A DNA stretch of 64,000 nt from Euryodendron excelsum. Taxonomy: Eukaryota; Streptophyta; Magnoliopsida; Ericales; Pentaphylacaceae. The notes beneath the pieces are model-generated. The model did not search any database. It was not told the DNA's origin and saw only the letters and a list, made by a program, of their open reading frames with translations. This document shows, piece after piece, positions 1 through 11,389 of this stretch (position 1 is its first letter; every line of letters begins with the position of its first letter). The translations under genes and the position numbers were made by a program. The DNA is taken from the NCBI GenBank assembly GCA_033060915.1, contig CM065398.1, forward strand, positions 2,957,501 through 3,021,500. Direction: 5' to 3'.

Positions 1-1630
1 TTTCTAATGTAATGGTGACGAAGTTCAATATGCTTTGTCCTAGCAGGAAATGCCGGGTCCTTTGTCATAGAAATTAGACATATTGTCACAGTATATTGTT
101 GTGGGGTTCTTTTGCTTTTGCTGTGAATATGTAACAATTATTCGTAGCCAAACTGCTTCACAAGCAGCATCAATGGCAACAATATATTCTATTTTAGCTG
201 ATGAGAGTGTCACTGTATTTTGTTTTTTGGATTAGTGCCTATGCAGAACACATAGCCTGATGTGCCCTTTCTGTCATCAATGGATCTAGCCCAGTCATTG
301 TTAGTGTATCCAGCAAGACTGTTGTCTTGTTTAAAAATGTATTTGATGTTGAAATTTTTAATGCTTTATAAATACCGTAATATTTGCTTAACTATAGAAT
401 AATGGATTTGACATGGATCAATCATGAATCTGGAGATTAGGCTAACTGGATAAACAATATCGGGCCTCGAGTTGGTGAGATACATCAGGGAATCAACGAG
501 GCTGTGGTACAATGTCGGGTAAACTTTTTGTAATCCATCTTCTTGCTGTTGTTTTTCATTCAACGCCATTGGAGTTCAGATTGGCTTGTATGTTGGCATT
601 TTGAATCTTTTTAGCAAATCTCAGTGTATTTTTTTTTTAGAAATGAAAACTTTTCCTTTTGATTGCCGCACTTGGATGCCAAGAAAATACTTTATTAGGC
701 CTAAATCTATCATCTTGTATTCTTTTATCATGACCTTTTTAAATTCATCTAACATCACATGATTAGTGCCAGTATATATCAAATCATCAACATAAAGGTA
801 AATAATGAAAAAATCATTGGTACCTCCTTTTTTGACATATAGGGAAGGCTCACTGGGACTTCTTTAGAATCCATTATGAAGGAAGTAATTGTCTATTTTA
901 CTATTCCAAGCATGTGGGGCCTGTTTTAGGCCATAGAGTGCTTTTTTTAGTCGATAGACCACATGTTCTTTTCCTTCCATCACGTAGCCTTGAGGTTGTT
1001 CCATGTATATTTCTTCTTCTAGTTCACCATTTAGGAATGCTGATTTTATATCAAGTTGGTAAAATTGTGCTCCAGTTGTGCTCTTAGGGCTAGGACTGTT
1101 CTGATTGCCTCCATTCGAGTAACAACTGCAAATGTCTCATTGAAATCTACTCCAGGCTATTGTGAGTAGCCTTTTGCTACAAGATGAGCTTTGTCCTTTT
1201 GAATTGAGTCATCTTCTTTGAACTTTGTTTTGAAGATCCACTTCAGTCTGACCACATGTTTTTGCTTAGGAGGGTCAATAAGCTCCCAAGTGTGGTTTTT
1301 CACAATAGTGGTCATTTCTTCATCCATTGCCTTTTGCTCGACTTTATTTTTTACTGCTTCTTTAAAATTCTATGCCTCATAAGAGAAAAATGCAAAATTG
1401 CATGAGTCATAAATTTCTCTTAATGGGCACACCTTTCTAAGTGGCAAATCTAATTCTAAGTCATTTTCTTCAATAAGACTTTTTGGTGCTAGTGAGTCTA
1501 AACTAACAAGAGAACTTGGCTTGCTATTGTTTGGTTGTATAACATCTTCAAATGATCTAGCCTCATGAGAGATTTTGTTTTCCCATTCATAGGCTTTTAT
1601 CTCATCGAAGTGTACATCCCTTGAAATCAC
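1..1630 (-). pseudogene. copia reverse transcriptase and RNase H, degenerate
   Basis: The RT palm motif reads YVDDLIYTGTN on minus, with the catalytic YVDD codons at 794-783, so the active site itself is intact. Upstream pieces such as DEEMTTIVKNHTWELI and LKWIFKTKFKEDDS (about 1340-1200) are the N-terminal RT region of copia pol. The frame from 569 to 366 carries the RT-RNase H connection (SLMYLTNSRPDIVYPVSLISRFM). The first 200 bases encode the RNase H core, including AACEAVWLR and a YCDN-like segment. Several stops and frame changes separate these pieces. The segment 1630-1370 is the variable linker between integrase and RT (it begins MISRDVHFDE). Not functional as it stands. Confidence 0.88.
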
Positions 1631-2507
1631 AAATTTCTTGATTTTGGATCAGAAAGCCAATAGCCTTTTGATTCATCACTGTTGCTAATGAATATGTATT
1701 TTCTCCTTTTTCATCAAACTTTTTCCTATTTTGAGAGGCAACAAGTGAATATGTTATGCATCCAAAGACTTTAAAGAAGTTTACCACCGGTTTGTTGTTG
1801 TACCAAGCTTCATAGGAAGTTTCGTCCAGGACTGCTTTTGTTGGAGACCAGTTGAGGATGTAGATTTCTATATTGACCGCTTCTATCCATAAATTATTGG
1901 GAGGACCTTTGGCTTTCAGCATGCTTCATGCCATCTCGACTATAGTGCAGTTCTTTCATTTTGCCATACCATTTTGTTGAGAAGTGTGGCGAACTATCAG
2001 CTACCGTCTAATTCCTTCATTTTTGCAGTAGTTTATGAATTCTTTAGGCAATAATTTTCCGCCACGATCAGTTCTAAGCACCTTCAGTGGATGGCTGCTT
2101 GGTCTTTCCACCATCTTCTTGAACTGGAGAAATGTTAAGAAGTCTTTGGACTTTTGCTCCAAGAAGTAGACTCACATCATCCTGCTGAAATCATCAACAA
2201 AAAGAAGAAAAAATTATTTGTTTCCTAATGAGGGAGTTCTTGTTGGTCCACAAATGTCCACATGTACCAGTTCAAGAGGAGTTTTTGCTTGCCAAGCAGT
2301 CTTGGGAAATGGTAGTTTGTGCATTTTTCCATATGTAGATCCTTCACAAATTTTGTTATCTTTTTCAATTTTAGGCAGTCCAATCACCATGTTCTTTTGT
2401 CCCAACAATTTTAGTCCATAGAAGTTCAAGTGTCCATATCTCCAGTGCCAGAGTAGGGATTCATCAGTTCTATCAGCTTTTAGGGTAAAATTCTTGTCCA
2501 GTGGCAT
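1602..2507 (-). pseudogene. copia GAG-pre-integrase and integrase, degenerate
   Basis: The minus-strand frame 2507-2214 contains LLWHWRYGHLNFYGLKLL and the zinc-finger segment followed by LELVHVDICGPTRTPSLGN, which marks the start of the copia integrase core with its first catalytic Asp (VHVDICGP). Between 2214 and 1922 the frame is broken, but fragments such as the SKDFLTFLQFKKMVE and LKVLRTDRGGKLLPKEF regions and HFSTQQNGMAK are legible. The frame 1922-1602 gives the C-terminal part, LNWSPTKAVLDETSYEAWYNNKPVV and FKVFGCITYSLV. Normally this integrates the element cDNA; here it is interrupted by stops and frameshifts. Confidence 0.87.
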
Positions 2508-2850
2508 GTTAAGGGAAATACTTTGTTTGGTGCCATTTTTACATTAGCCACTAACAAATTATTTTTGTGACTTCTTATGCAGTTGTCCCCTTTAAAGTTC
2601 AATGAGTATTCTTTTTGAATTAATTTTCCAATACTCAGTAAATTTTGAGTCAAACAAGGAACATACAAAATATCATTTATGAGTTTGGTTTTACCTCCCT
2701 TGGTTTGTACTACCACGGTTCCTTTGCCTTTGACAAGTTGCTGATTTCCATCTCCTAATTTGACTTGGAAAGATATCTGGTTGTCCATTTGGACAAAGCA
2801 ATTGCCATTCCCGATCATGTGGTTGTTGTATCCATTGTTCAGGTACTATG
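2480..2850 (-). pseudogene. copia aspartic protease with altered active site
   Basis: On minus the segment reads YLNNGYNNHMIGNGN, where copia proteases normally have a W-Y-L-DSG-CSNHM type motif. The catalytic Asp-Ser-Gly is therefore Asn-Asn-Gly here (plus positions 2831-2839). Downstream VKLGDGNQQLVKGKGTVVV and LINDILYVPCLTQNLLSIG are the usual protease and linker landmarks. The frame is open for 112 codons but lacks the catalytic Asp, so it could not process a polyprotein. Seen: the motif. Known: the Asp is essential in this family. Confidence 0.82.
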
Positions 2851-2966
2851 TGTTGATTGCATCCTAATGATGTGTACTCATATAGGAATATAATACATGC
2901 GTTGAGTCATTTTCTTTAGAAAAATTTGCTTCAGTCTTTTCATCTTTTGTTGATACCAACAGTCTC

Positions 2967-3570
2967 TCAGCAAATGATTTGGAACTTTGCACTTAGTGCA
3001 TCTGAGTATGCAATCTTTAGATTAATGATTAGATTTACTATAAAAAAAAAAAAAAAGACAAGTATAGCTAGAATGAGGATTACCAACTCTATTTGTTTGA
3101 TGGTGGTATTTTTTCCTTCCTCTTCCTCGATCGCAGTTGCTAGAGTTTTGGTGTATATTTCGTTGTTGATGTTGTTGAAAGGAACCACTTCCTCCATTTT
3201 TGGGGACCTCCTTTTTGAAACATAGAGCTTCAAATGGAATGCTTGCTCAATATTTGTTCCTGCAAATCTGACCTTTCTTATTTCATAGGCTTCAAGAGAA
3301 CCAATGAACACATAAAGTGTGAGTTTGGACAAATCTTTATATTCTTCTATTGCAGCAACAATATGCTCAATTTTCTTTAGAAAGTTTCTCAATAGTTTTT
3401 CAACTATTTTTTTTTCTCCTGAATAGTATCTCCCTAGCTTCTAATTTGATTAACAATTTTAGCCACTTTTGTAAAAAATTGTTGAGTGGTCTCACTTTCT
3501 TTCATGGTCAGATTGTCAAAATCACGCCATAAAGATTTGATAGCACCCCTTAAAAAGTAAGAATGCTTCA
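2967..3570 (-). pseudogene. copia gag (UBN2-type), partial
   Basis: The minus frame 3392-2967 reads FLKKIEHIVAAIEEYKDLS and LEAYEIRK, characteristic of the C-terminal half of UBN2/copia gag. Upstream, in another frame, FDNLTMKESETTQQFFTKV and KIVNQIR (about 3540-3420) give the middle of the domain. A stop and a frameshift lie between the two. The CCHC zinc knuckle is not recognisable, because the expected position is occupied by an A-rich/low-complexity stretch near 3040. Gag would form the particle shell; this copy cannot. N-terminal gag is lost near 3570. Confidence 0.75.
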
Positions 3571-3950
3571 GCTTAATTACCTGTGTGTTGGTTGGGGTGA
3601 GTTTTGGGTTCAAACCTTGACCAGAAGAACTTTAAATTATGATTGCATGTCTAAAACATGAAACGACAACTCACGGAAAACATAGTTGCCCCAAAGGTTA
3701 GAATATCCTTTTTTTTTTCTTCCCAATAATTTAAATTTCAAAAATGAAAATTTAGAAATTGATTAACAACGATTCTAGTACTTTCTATAGAGTCAACAAA
3801 AGATTGGGAAAATTACTTGTTTATTTTCTTAAGTTAGGTCCAAAAATTTAAGAAACTCAATACTCTTAATTTTAACTTAATGAAATAATCAAGACATTGC
3901 TTAGTATGAAACTATGAATAACATGTCCCCACTACTGTTTGTTGGTAAGT
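3571..3950. other. non-coding AT-rich interval
   Basis: Between the copia gag remnant and the LINE fragment. No open frame, no LTR boundary, no primer site recognised. Contains an A/T-rich stretch and a short run of T at 3708-3718. It may be the decayed 5' region of the copia element, but nothing in the sequence proves it. Confidence 0.4.
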
Positions 3951-3951
3951 T

Positions 3952-5310
3952 GATGAATTTTATTTAGAAGTACAGTTACTACATGGGGAGAGAAACCGTA
4001 ATCTTCACCCAATCAAAATTTCTAAACAAGGGCTAGGAGTTTCTCATCTCTTCTATGCCGATGATGTGCTTCTATTTTCTAGACCTACTCCTCATGATGC
4101 CTGGATTTTATGGAAGATTTTACAATATTTTTGCACTCTTTCAGGGCAGGGTGTGAAACCTTCAAAAATCTAGAATTTTATTTTCCTAGTCCCTTATACA
4201 TGAATTATACGCTATCTCTGGGCTGCTTGCTATTCAGATTTGGGTATGTATCTAGGGCTCCCTTTGTTAAATGCTCATCCCAAGAAGCACCAGTTTTAGT
4301 TTCTGTTGGATAGGATTCAATCTAAATTATCCAGCTGGAAATCTCATTTTCTTTCATTTGTAGGAAGAACAATGCTTATCCGAACGGTTTTGAATTCCAT
4401 TCCCTAGTATGCCATGTAGTTTAGTGTCTTCCTCAATCTATTTGTTCCTCTATTAATCGTATTTCTCACACCTTTTTTATGGTCTAATTCTACAAAGCAT
4501 AATTCTCTAACATGTGATCAATTGGGACACGGTTACTGCTCCCAAGTTTTTTGGAGGATTGGGTATTAGGGATTCTCTCTGCAATAACCTAACTCACAGT
4601 ATGAATTTAGTTTGGCGTCTTTGGACTCAATGGGAGTCCTGGGCTCAAATATTTAAATCAAAATTTTATCCTAATATCGACATCTGGCATGCATCGATAG
4701 AATCTCATAGTAGCTTTATAAAGAAAAACATTTTGGTAGGTAGAGATCATGTGGTGGGGCGACTCCATTGGTCCATCTCTACCTCTTTTACAATTTTGGC
4801 ATGATGCTTGGCTCCTTTCAGACACTCTAAGGCAATTTTTCGTTAGTCCTCTTCCTTTACAGTGGTTTTATTTAAGGGTTTGTGATGTTGTTTCTTCTTT
4901 TGGAGTTTAGAAGTTAGATCAATTTAGTCATCTTTCACCATCCTCAATACTCACTCAAATTAGTGTTGTTCCTATAGCTTGTTTTTCTAATAGCAGCATT
5001 GAGTTACGCTGGAATTCTACCTCGAGTGACTGTTCTAAAATAGGCTTTCAGAGCTCTTTATCAGCACCAACGCTATTTATCTAACAGTTGGAGTTTGATT
5101 TGGAAACTACCATGTACTCCTAAGATTCAAAGCTTCATTTGGAAATGTTGCCATGTTAGGTTGCCGGTTAATATCAATTTTCCATGGTTAACGGATGTTA
5201 CTTGTTCGAGGTGTTCCATTGTTGCTGAATCTTCTATTCATGCTCTCAGGGACTGCGTTATTGGTTTTTTCAGAAAACATTTACAGAAGCGATTTCAAAA
5301 AAAACTTTGA
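3952..5310 (+). pseudogene. LINE (non-LTR) reverse transcriptase tail and zf-RVT, degenerate
   Basis: The frame at 4031-4090 reads LGVSHLFYADDVLLFSRP, the RT catalytic motif of plant L1-type LINEs (FYADD at 4051-4065). It is followed by MYLGLPLLNAHPKKHQF, LLDRIQSKLSSWKSHFLSF and GRTMLIRTVLNSIP, the standard order in LINE ORF2 after the palm. The frame 4514-4804 gives WDTVTAPKFFGGLGIRD, and 5095-5310 gives IWKLPCTPKIQSFIWKCCHVRLPVN with TCSRC, the zf-RVT (zinc-binding RT-associated) region. Stops and frame shifts occur throughout. Endonuclease and the N-terminal RT are absent, as expected for a 5'-truncated LINE. A poly(A) tail was not identified with certainty. Confidence 0.9.
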
Positions 5311-6289
5311 GATCATACTCATGTGTCTCTTTTGATTTTTGCATGAACATCAAGATAAATTAAAGATCATACCTTGTAGGGTTTGGTAGCACACCCTAAA
5401 CAATGAGAATACTTGAAGAACTTGAGCTTCCTTTTTCTAGAGTTCTTCCTTGAATCCTTGGGCCTCCTTGACCTAGGGTTCTTCTTCCTTGATCATAAAG
5501 GCATAAAGGATGCCAAGAGATGGTGGGATCTCATAAGCGCGCGCACACACACACACACCCCTTTAGTTGTGTATGCTCTCTCCAACCAAGAGTGTGGCTA
5601 GCCATCCTTTAGCATATATATATACTAGTGCCTCTCCAAGTGCAAGGAGGGGATCTCTAGGGGTTCCACGTCCTAGGCTAACCCTAAGTTGGTATAATTG
5701 CACATCAACTCTTGATGAATATAGCAATTAGTGAAACTACCCTCAACTCCACTCCAGAATAGGAAATTATGTTGAGGCCCTTATCCTATTAATTACCATA
5801 AAGATGAATCCCCACTATCGGTATTCGTAAATTAGCACCAAGCTAAAGAACTAGCAGCTTGACCCATTTCCTTCTTATCCAAGACTGTCCAGTGCAACAA
5901 CCATTGATCACTACAAATTATTTATTTTCTACAAAAAAATTTTAAAATGAATAATAACTTTCTACTATGAAATAGTATATGAATAAAAACCCGGCATGCT
6001 AGTAATGATCAAATTAAAGACTGAGTCAAGGGAATACCTATCTTGTAAGAGTATGGTAACTTTATTAAGATTAGAAGTTTCCAAGTCCCAACAATGTGCA
6101 CCCAATCTATCGAGATATTGACCATACAGAAGTCTCACTCCTTGATAAATCAAAGTGCACACCATCAAGTACTCGAGTCATTTAATCTTTCAGGGCTAAG
6201 ACTCAGTTTGCAATTAATAGAGCTGTAAGAAGTGACACTACCACCAACAATAGTGGAAATGTATTCTTACCTTTACACCTATAGCTTCG
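5311..6289. other. non-coding interval with two microsatellites
   Basis: No credible gene. A (GC)n(AC)n run lies at 5536-5557 and an (AT)n run at 5613-5624. The rest is mixed-composition DNA with short chance frames on both strands. The position directly after the LINE tail means part of it may be LINE 3' UTR, but this cannot be shown. Confidence 0.45.
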
Positions 6290-6930
6290 ATCTGTTCTAA
6301 GATGCTTCGATCTGCTCTGTTGCTTCAATCTGCTCCAAGATGCTTTGATTTACTCCAAGATGCTTCAATCTACTCCTAGTTGCTTCAATCTACTCCCAGA
6401 TGCTCCAATATGCCTCAATCTACTCCCAGATGCTCCAACGCTAGAGCTTAAACACCGCAATCAACTTTGCTATCTACGTCCTCCATATTTTCACCGCAAT
6501 CTACTCCGAGCTTCAACGCCCATGAGGGATGTAACAACGAGAGAATAAAAAGCAAAGCGAATATAAGGTTTTGAACAAACGAGAATTTGTTTGGAGTCTG
6601 GACTCAATCTGGGTTCATACTCCCCAAAAAAGGGATTGATATTTAGAGTAGCCCCACGAGATAGGATGCTTGCTTCAATCTGCTCCAAGATGCTTCGATT
6701 TACTCCAAGATGCTCCAATCTACTCCTAGCTGCTTTGATCTACTCCTAGATGCTTCGATCTACTCCAAGCTTCAACGCCAGAGCTCAAACACCACAATCA
6801 ACTCTGTTGCCTGCTTCCTCCATATTTTCACTGCGATTTACTTCAAGCTGCAACACCAAGCCGTTGCCATTTGCAACCACATTGTTTGCTCCAAGATGCT
6901 ACTCCAAGATGCTTTGAAAATGAGAATGGA
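6290..6930. repeat. degenerate minisatellite, two blocks plus a duplicated 90-bp module
   Basis: Two blocks (about 6290-6440 and 6668-6775) consist of imperfect 12-13-bp and 24-26-bp units built on the words GATGCTTCGATCTACTCC and CTACTCCTAGATGC. Each block is followed by a related module of about 90 bp (6430-6520 and 6765-6860), with the order CTTCAACGCC/AGAGCT..AACACC.CAATCAAC, then TCCTCCATATTTTCAC. The unit is not a multiple of three and the frames through it are chance frames. Reads as a local tandem repeat that was itself duplicated as a larger segment. Function unknown. Confidence 0.8.
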
Positions 6931-7225
6931 GGAGACTCCCGGCAATTGTGATCTCTAAAAAACGTGATCTCAGCCTGTAGATTTGAGTTCAATATCACTC
7001 TCCTGGCTGGCCATCTTTATTCACACTTTTACTCCTAAGCTACCCTCTCCCCTGCTTTTTTGTGTATCCTTGGTGTAGGAAGGATCTTGCATCCTGCCCA
7101 ACATCTTTGGGTGTAGGAAGGATCCTTGCATTTTGCCAAGTAACCATTGCTTCACATAACCCCATCCACCAGCACCCCTTCCTCACTGCACAATGCCAAA
7201 ACCTCCTACCAACCACAAAACCCTA

Positions 7226-9000
7226 TTCGTTGACAACCTCTTGGAAACATATACAACAACTGGCTAAAAGGGATCCTTGACAAATATGGGAGAGTTATTG
7301 ATGCCTTCATATGAACAAAAATTAGAAAAATAATGCAAACAAATTTGGGTTCATAAGATTCTCATCCAAAACAAAGGCCAATCGAGCAATCTCAAAAATC
7401 AACGGCATATGGCTACTCACAAAGAGATTATTAGTCCAAAAAGCCAAATACCCTTCACGCCAAAAAAGACCTATCAGAACCAGCAATTCCTACCAATGAC
7501 CTAATCATTCCAATGTAATCCAATCAAATCTAAGATTATTGAGAGATACCAGATCCTACAAGCAGGTAACCACCAATGAGGTACCCCAACAAAAATGGAT
7601 GCCTCAGATTCATTAGATGCAGTAGAGGAAAATTATGAGGAATGGCTACACTCCTACGTAATTAGAAAGGTACATTCAACAAGCATTATACCAGGACTAG
7701 AGGAATGCTTTCGAAGAGAAGGGGAGTACTTTATTAAAGTAAAGCCTCTTGGGGAAAATAAAGTACTACTACAATTTGCAAACATGGCTAACAGAGATGG
7801 AATGCTTTCCAATGAAAGAGATTGGCTCCAATAATGGTTCCAGGTTATATACAAATGGAGTTGTAGAGAATTCACAGATATAAGAAAAGTATGGATCAAC
7901 ATTAAGGGCGTCCCGCTCCATGCAAGGAACGAAACAAATTTCAGAATCATCACTAAGCAATGGGGCAAAGTTATATTAGTTGACAAAAACATTGTGGAAA
8001 GATAAGATATTGAGTTTGACAGAGTCCTAATCGGAACATCATAAAAAGACATCATTCATGGCAACTGCAAACTGGAGGTGGGTAACTTCTGGTGCTCAAT
8101 CTCAGCATCAGAATGTAATTTCCAAAAGACCATTGTTTATTACACAACTATGACTATGAATAACAATTTGAAGATGAGTACAAATCCTGAGACCAACAAA
8201 AGTGTTAGCCAGGAATCTGAGCTAGGAGATGATGACATGGCATTTGTAAGCCATTTGGAGGACTTACAAACCCCCAATGAGATAGAGGAAACTGATGACA
8301 GGGATATTGCATGCCAATTGAACGAACCACCAATACTTTACCAGATTGGGGAACCTGCAGATTTTCAAACTCAAAGCCCTTGTAACTTGGTAAACATTAA
8401 TTCCCCTTTAATTGAGATGGCGTTGGAAGCAATTCCAATAACTACAGTTGGAGGATCTAAAGTCAACTCCTTCAATTGCTCGGGCCATGAGATCCATACT
8501 AGGCCAAGCATGGACCAATCAGAGTATAAAAGCATCAGATATAGCCCAACACCTTAGACACTTTCAAAACGCCAAGCAGCAGCCCTAGATAATAGACTGC
8601 AAAAGACTATCACAAATATTTCAACCCATAAGCATAAAAAGAAACTTCTCAAGGAGTGTGGATATACTAAAAAGGAAAGTATCAAATGGAAAAAAGTCTC
8701 CGCAAACTAGAAAAGAAAATCAAAGATAAAATCACAAGCCTCCTCATTATCAACACAAAACATCACCAACAGGAACAGACTAATCCGCAACCTTTATGAG
8801 AAGCAAATACTTAACGAAGTAGGGGAAACATTATAAGTAGGGCAGAAGCTGGGGATTATCCCTGATGACAACAAAAATCAACTTCTCAATCATCTAATCA
8901 AAGATGGATGGGAAGAGTTAAATGACCCTAAGAAATCCAAGATACCAGTAAGAGATTAAAAGGGCTACATAGCCATTCCAACAGCCAAGGTGTCTGTTAT
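7226..9000 (+). pseudogene. LINE ORF1 protein with RNA recognition motif, degenerate
   Basis: The N-terminal domain is an RRM. RNP2 is readable as FVDNL at 7226-7240, then WLKGILDKYGRVIDAFI, then RNP1 as NKFGFIRFSS at 7338-7367, followed by KANRAISKINGIWL. The next part (7595-8060) is the DUF4283-like region (VRKVW-type core: IRKVWINIKGVPLHARNETNF, with IITKQWGKVI). A long acidic, low-complexity linker follows (8078-8557). The C-terminal tail reads VGQKLGIIPDDNKNQLLNHL (about 8838-8897), as in many plant LINE ORF1s. ORF1p binds its own RNA. At least six in-frame stops and two frameshifts make this a pseudogene. RRM-type ORF1 is known from the BNR-like plant L1 subclade. Confidence 0.82.
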
Positions 9001-9009
9001 TTTGTCAAA

Positions 9010-10835
9010 ATGAAACTTATGTATTGGAATGTCAGAGGATTGGATAGATTAGAGAAGAAAAGAATGGTTAAGAAAATGGTAAGATGTAGAGAACTTGACA
9101 TGCTACTTCTTCAAGAAACAAAATGGCAAGAATGCTCAAACTTTGAAGTCAAATCTATTTGGGATACTTTTAAATTCTAAGGATTGCAATTGGGTCTCAA
9201 GGTAGCTTAGGTGGATTGCTATATGTATGGGATGATAAATTTTTTCAAGCAGAGGAGCATTATGTTCTCAATAATGCAATTGCTATTAAAGGTACTCTGA
9301 ATAATGATTTCAAATGTGCAATACTCAACATCTATGCACTCAATGTAGAGGTGGATAGAGGGCTAGTCTTGCAAAAACTTTTAGCCATCATACAGAAATG
9401 GAATTGCCCCTGTTGTATGGGAGGGGATTTCAATGAAATCCTTAATATTGGGGAAATAAAAGGCAACTTCAAATTCACAAAAGGCATGAAAGACTTCGAG
9501 AAGTTTGTGCTTAAGGTTGAACTAATGGATCTGCCAATGGAAGGAAAAAAGTTGACATGGTCAAACTTGCAAGAAACTAAAAAACTTAACAGGCTAGATA
9601 GATTTCTAGTATCTGATGAATGGATGGCAAGTTTCAACTACACTCAGTGGGGACTCCAGAGGCATCTATTAGATCATGTCCGTGTTTTCTTATCAGAAGA
9701 ATCATGAATTGGGGTCCAAAGCCTTTCAAATTGTTCAATGCCTGGATGGAAGAAAAATCTTTTTCAAATATGGTAATAGAAAGATGGTCCATCTGTAAGG
9801 TTGTAGGATGGGGAGGTTTTGTACTATTAAAAAAATTCTAGGATTTCAAAAGAAGAATAAAAACATGGAATGAGGAAGTCTTTGGAAATACAGAAAAAAA
9901 AAAATTAAAAGGCACTAAAGGATCGGCTTCACCAATTGGATCTAAAAATTGAATAACAATAAAGTACTTAAGGTCTATCTGAGCTGGTAAAGGAACTCAA
10001 ATCTAGCCTCTTCAAAGAATACAGAAGAGAAGAGTCAATGCTGAAGCAAAAAACAAGATTACTTTGGTTAAAAAAGGGGATAAGAACAATGCCTTCTTCC
10101 ATGCTATTATAAAGAGAAGATCAAAGAGAAATTACATCAACCAACTTACTAGAAGAGGAAAAATTTGCTCTTAACTAGAAGACATAAGAAAAGAAGTCAT
10201 AGATCATTTCCAAAATCTTTTCTTAGATGTCCCATTGGAAAGACCCACTTTCAATGGTAAAGGCATAAACACCATTTGCCTAGAAAGCTGCAACCTCTTA
10301 GAGGCTAAGTTTGAAGATCAAGAATTTTCGAATGCTGTGCAGGAAACAAGGCTCCTGGCCCAAATGGCTTTAACTTCCATTTCATCAAAAAAAATTCGAA
10401 AAACAATCAAGCTTGAGGTGATAAGGTTCCTATCAAAATTCCATGACAATGGAAGGCTCTCCAAAGGTAAAAACTCTTCCTTCATCTGCCTTGTTCCAAA
10501 AATTGACCCCCCAGAATACTTGAATGATTACAGACCCATCAACCTAGTTAGCTCCATATACAAGATCCTTGCAAAATTATTGGCCACCAGACTGAGCAAT
10601 GTCATGCATGAATGCATGTCTAATAGCCAATCAACATTTGTCAAGAAGAGGCAGATAATGGATGGCATTTTGGTAGCTAATGAAGTTATCCATGAATGAA
10701 AAACAAAAAAGAAAAAAGGGATAGTTTTAAAGCTTCATTTCGAAAAAGCCTTTGACACCATTAATTGGAACTATCTTCTCAGCCTGATGAAATCAATAGG
10801 TTTTGGTGGAAAATGGATCAAAGAATGTATCTCAA
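9010..10835 (+). pseudogene. LINE ORF2: endonuclease and partial reverse transcriptase
   Basis: The start ATG at 9010 opens MKLMYWNVRGLDRLEKKR, the conserved beginning of the exonuclease-endonuclease-phosphatase domain. LLLQETK carries the metal-binding Glu, and GGDFNEI and LLDH (a changed SDH motif) follow. The RT starts with FICLVPKIDPPEYLNDYRPI and STFVKKRQIMDGILVANE. The palm motif reads LKLHFEKAFDTINW: the first catalytic Asp, normally in LDFEKA, is His (codon CAT at 10736-10738). Stops at 9178 and around 9840-10230 break the frame. The domain ends at 10835, where the LTR of the next element begins. Confidence 0.88.
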
Positions 10836-11389
10836 TGTCGCGCCCAGATTTTTCACACTCGAGGAATACACACACAAGTGGGAAAAACACTGTACTCTCT
10901 CGTTAGAACTCACCCTCCTAAAAGAATGAGTGCGACTAGGTTTGAATTGAAAAACTGGTTTGAATAAAGGGCTTTTGAAAAAGATTCGGAGTCGCCACCT
11001 AACTTGGTTAAGATGAGTTAGGTCACCTAAAAACTAAGAATAATCCGAAGACTACACTTAGGGTTTTTGGAAAAAGATTTTTGAAAATATCACCTCAAGA
11101 GAGGGTTTTAAAGAAAACAGGTTGTTTGGCAACCTTTGGAAAATATTTAGCCCTTTTTTGAAAAATAACTCCTTTTGGTCTTTGAAATCAGTGATCCTAG
11201 ATTTGGAGGTTGGTTACGTGTAGGGAAGACGCACTAAGCTATCACCCTACCCCGCCCTTTCGGTACCTACATGTCAATCTACCCTAAATTCGCCTATGAG
11301 AGTCTTTAACTAAATGTAGTTCAATCCTATCCATTTTAGAAAAATAATGTTTGAATAGAAGCTAACATGATGCATGATGTGCAAGTGCA

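Larger units (their letters stand above)
1..3570 (-). mobile_element. Ty1/copia retrotransposon, decayed, cut by left window edge
   Basis: Read on the minus strand, the domains occur in copia order: gag (about 3570 to 2967), protease (2850 to 2480), GAG-pre-integrase and integrase (2507 to 1602), a linker, RT (about 1370 to 590) and RNase H running off the window start. The integrase-before-RT order is diagnostic of Ty1/copia rather than Ty3/gypsy. No LTR was seen on the right side, where gag fades into AT-rich DNA near 3570; the left LTR would lie outside the window. Stops and frameshifts occur in every domain, so the copy is dead. Seen: domain order and motifs. Inferred: one ancestral element rather than several fragments. 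Confidence 0.9.
7200..10835 (+). mobile_element. L1-type LINE, decayed, interrupted at 10835 by an LTR element
   Basis: ORF1 (RRM, DUF4283-like region, C-terminal tail) is followed by ORF2 (endonuclease, RT), both on plus, the normal order for plant L1 LINEs. The RT domain stops after its first catalytic block, exactly where the Tat-like LTR begins with TGTCGCGC at 10836. The missing RT/zf-RVT half is not found beyond the LTR element, so it was lost or lies outside the window. The LINE at 3952-5310 supplies the same missing domains but is a separate fragment. Confidence 0.88.
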
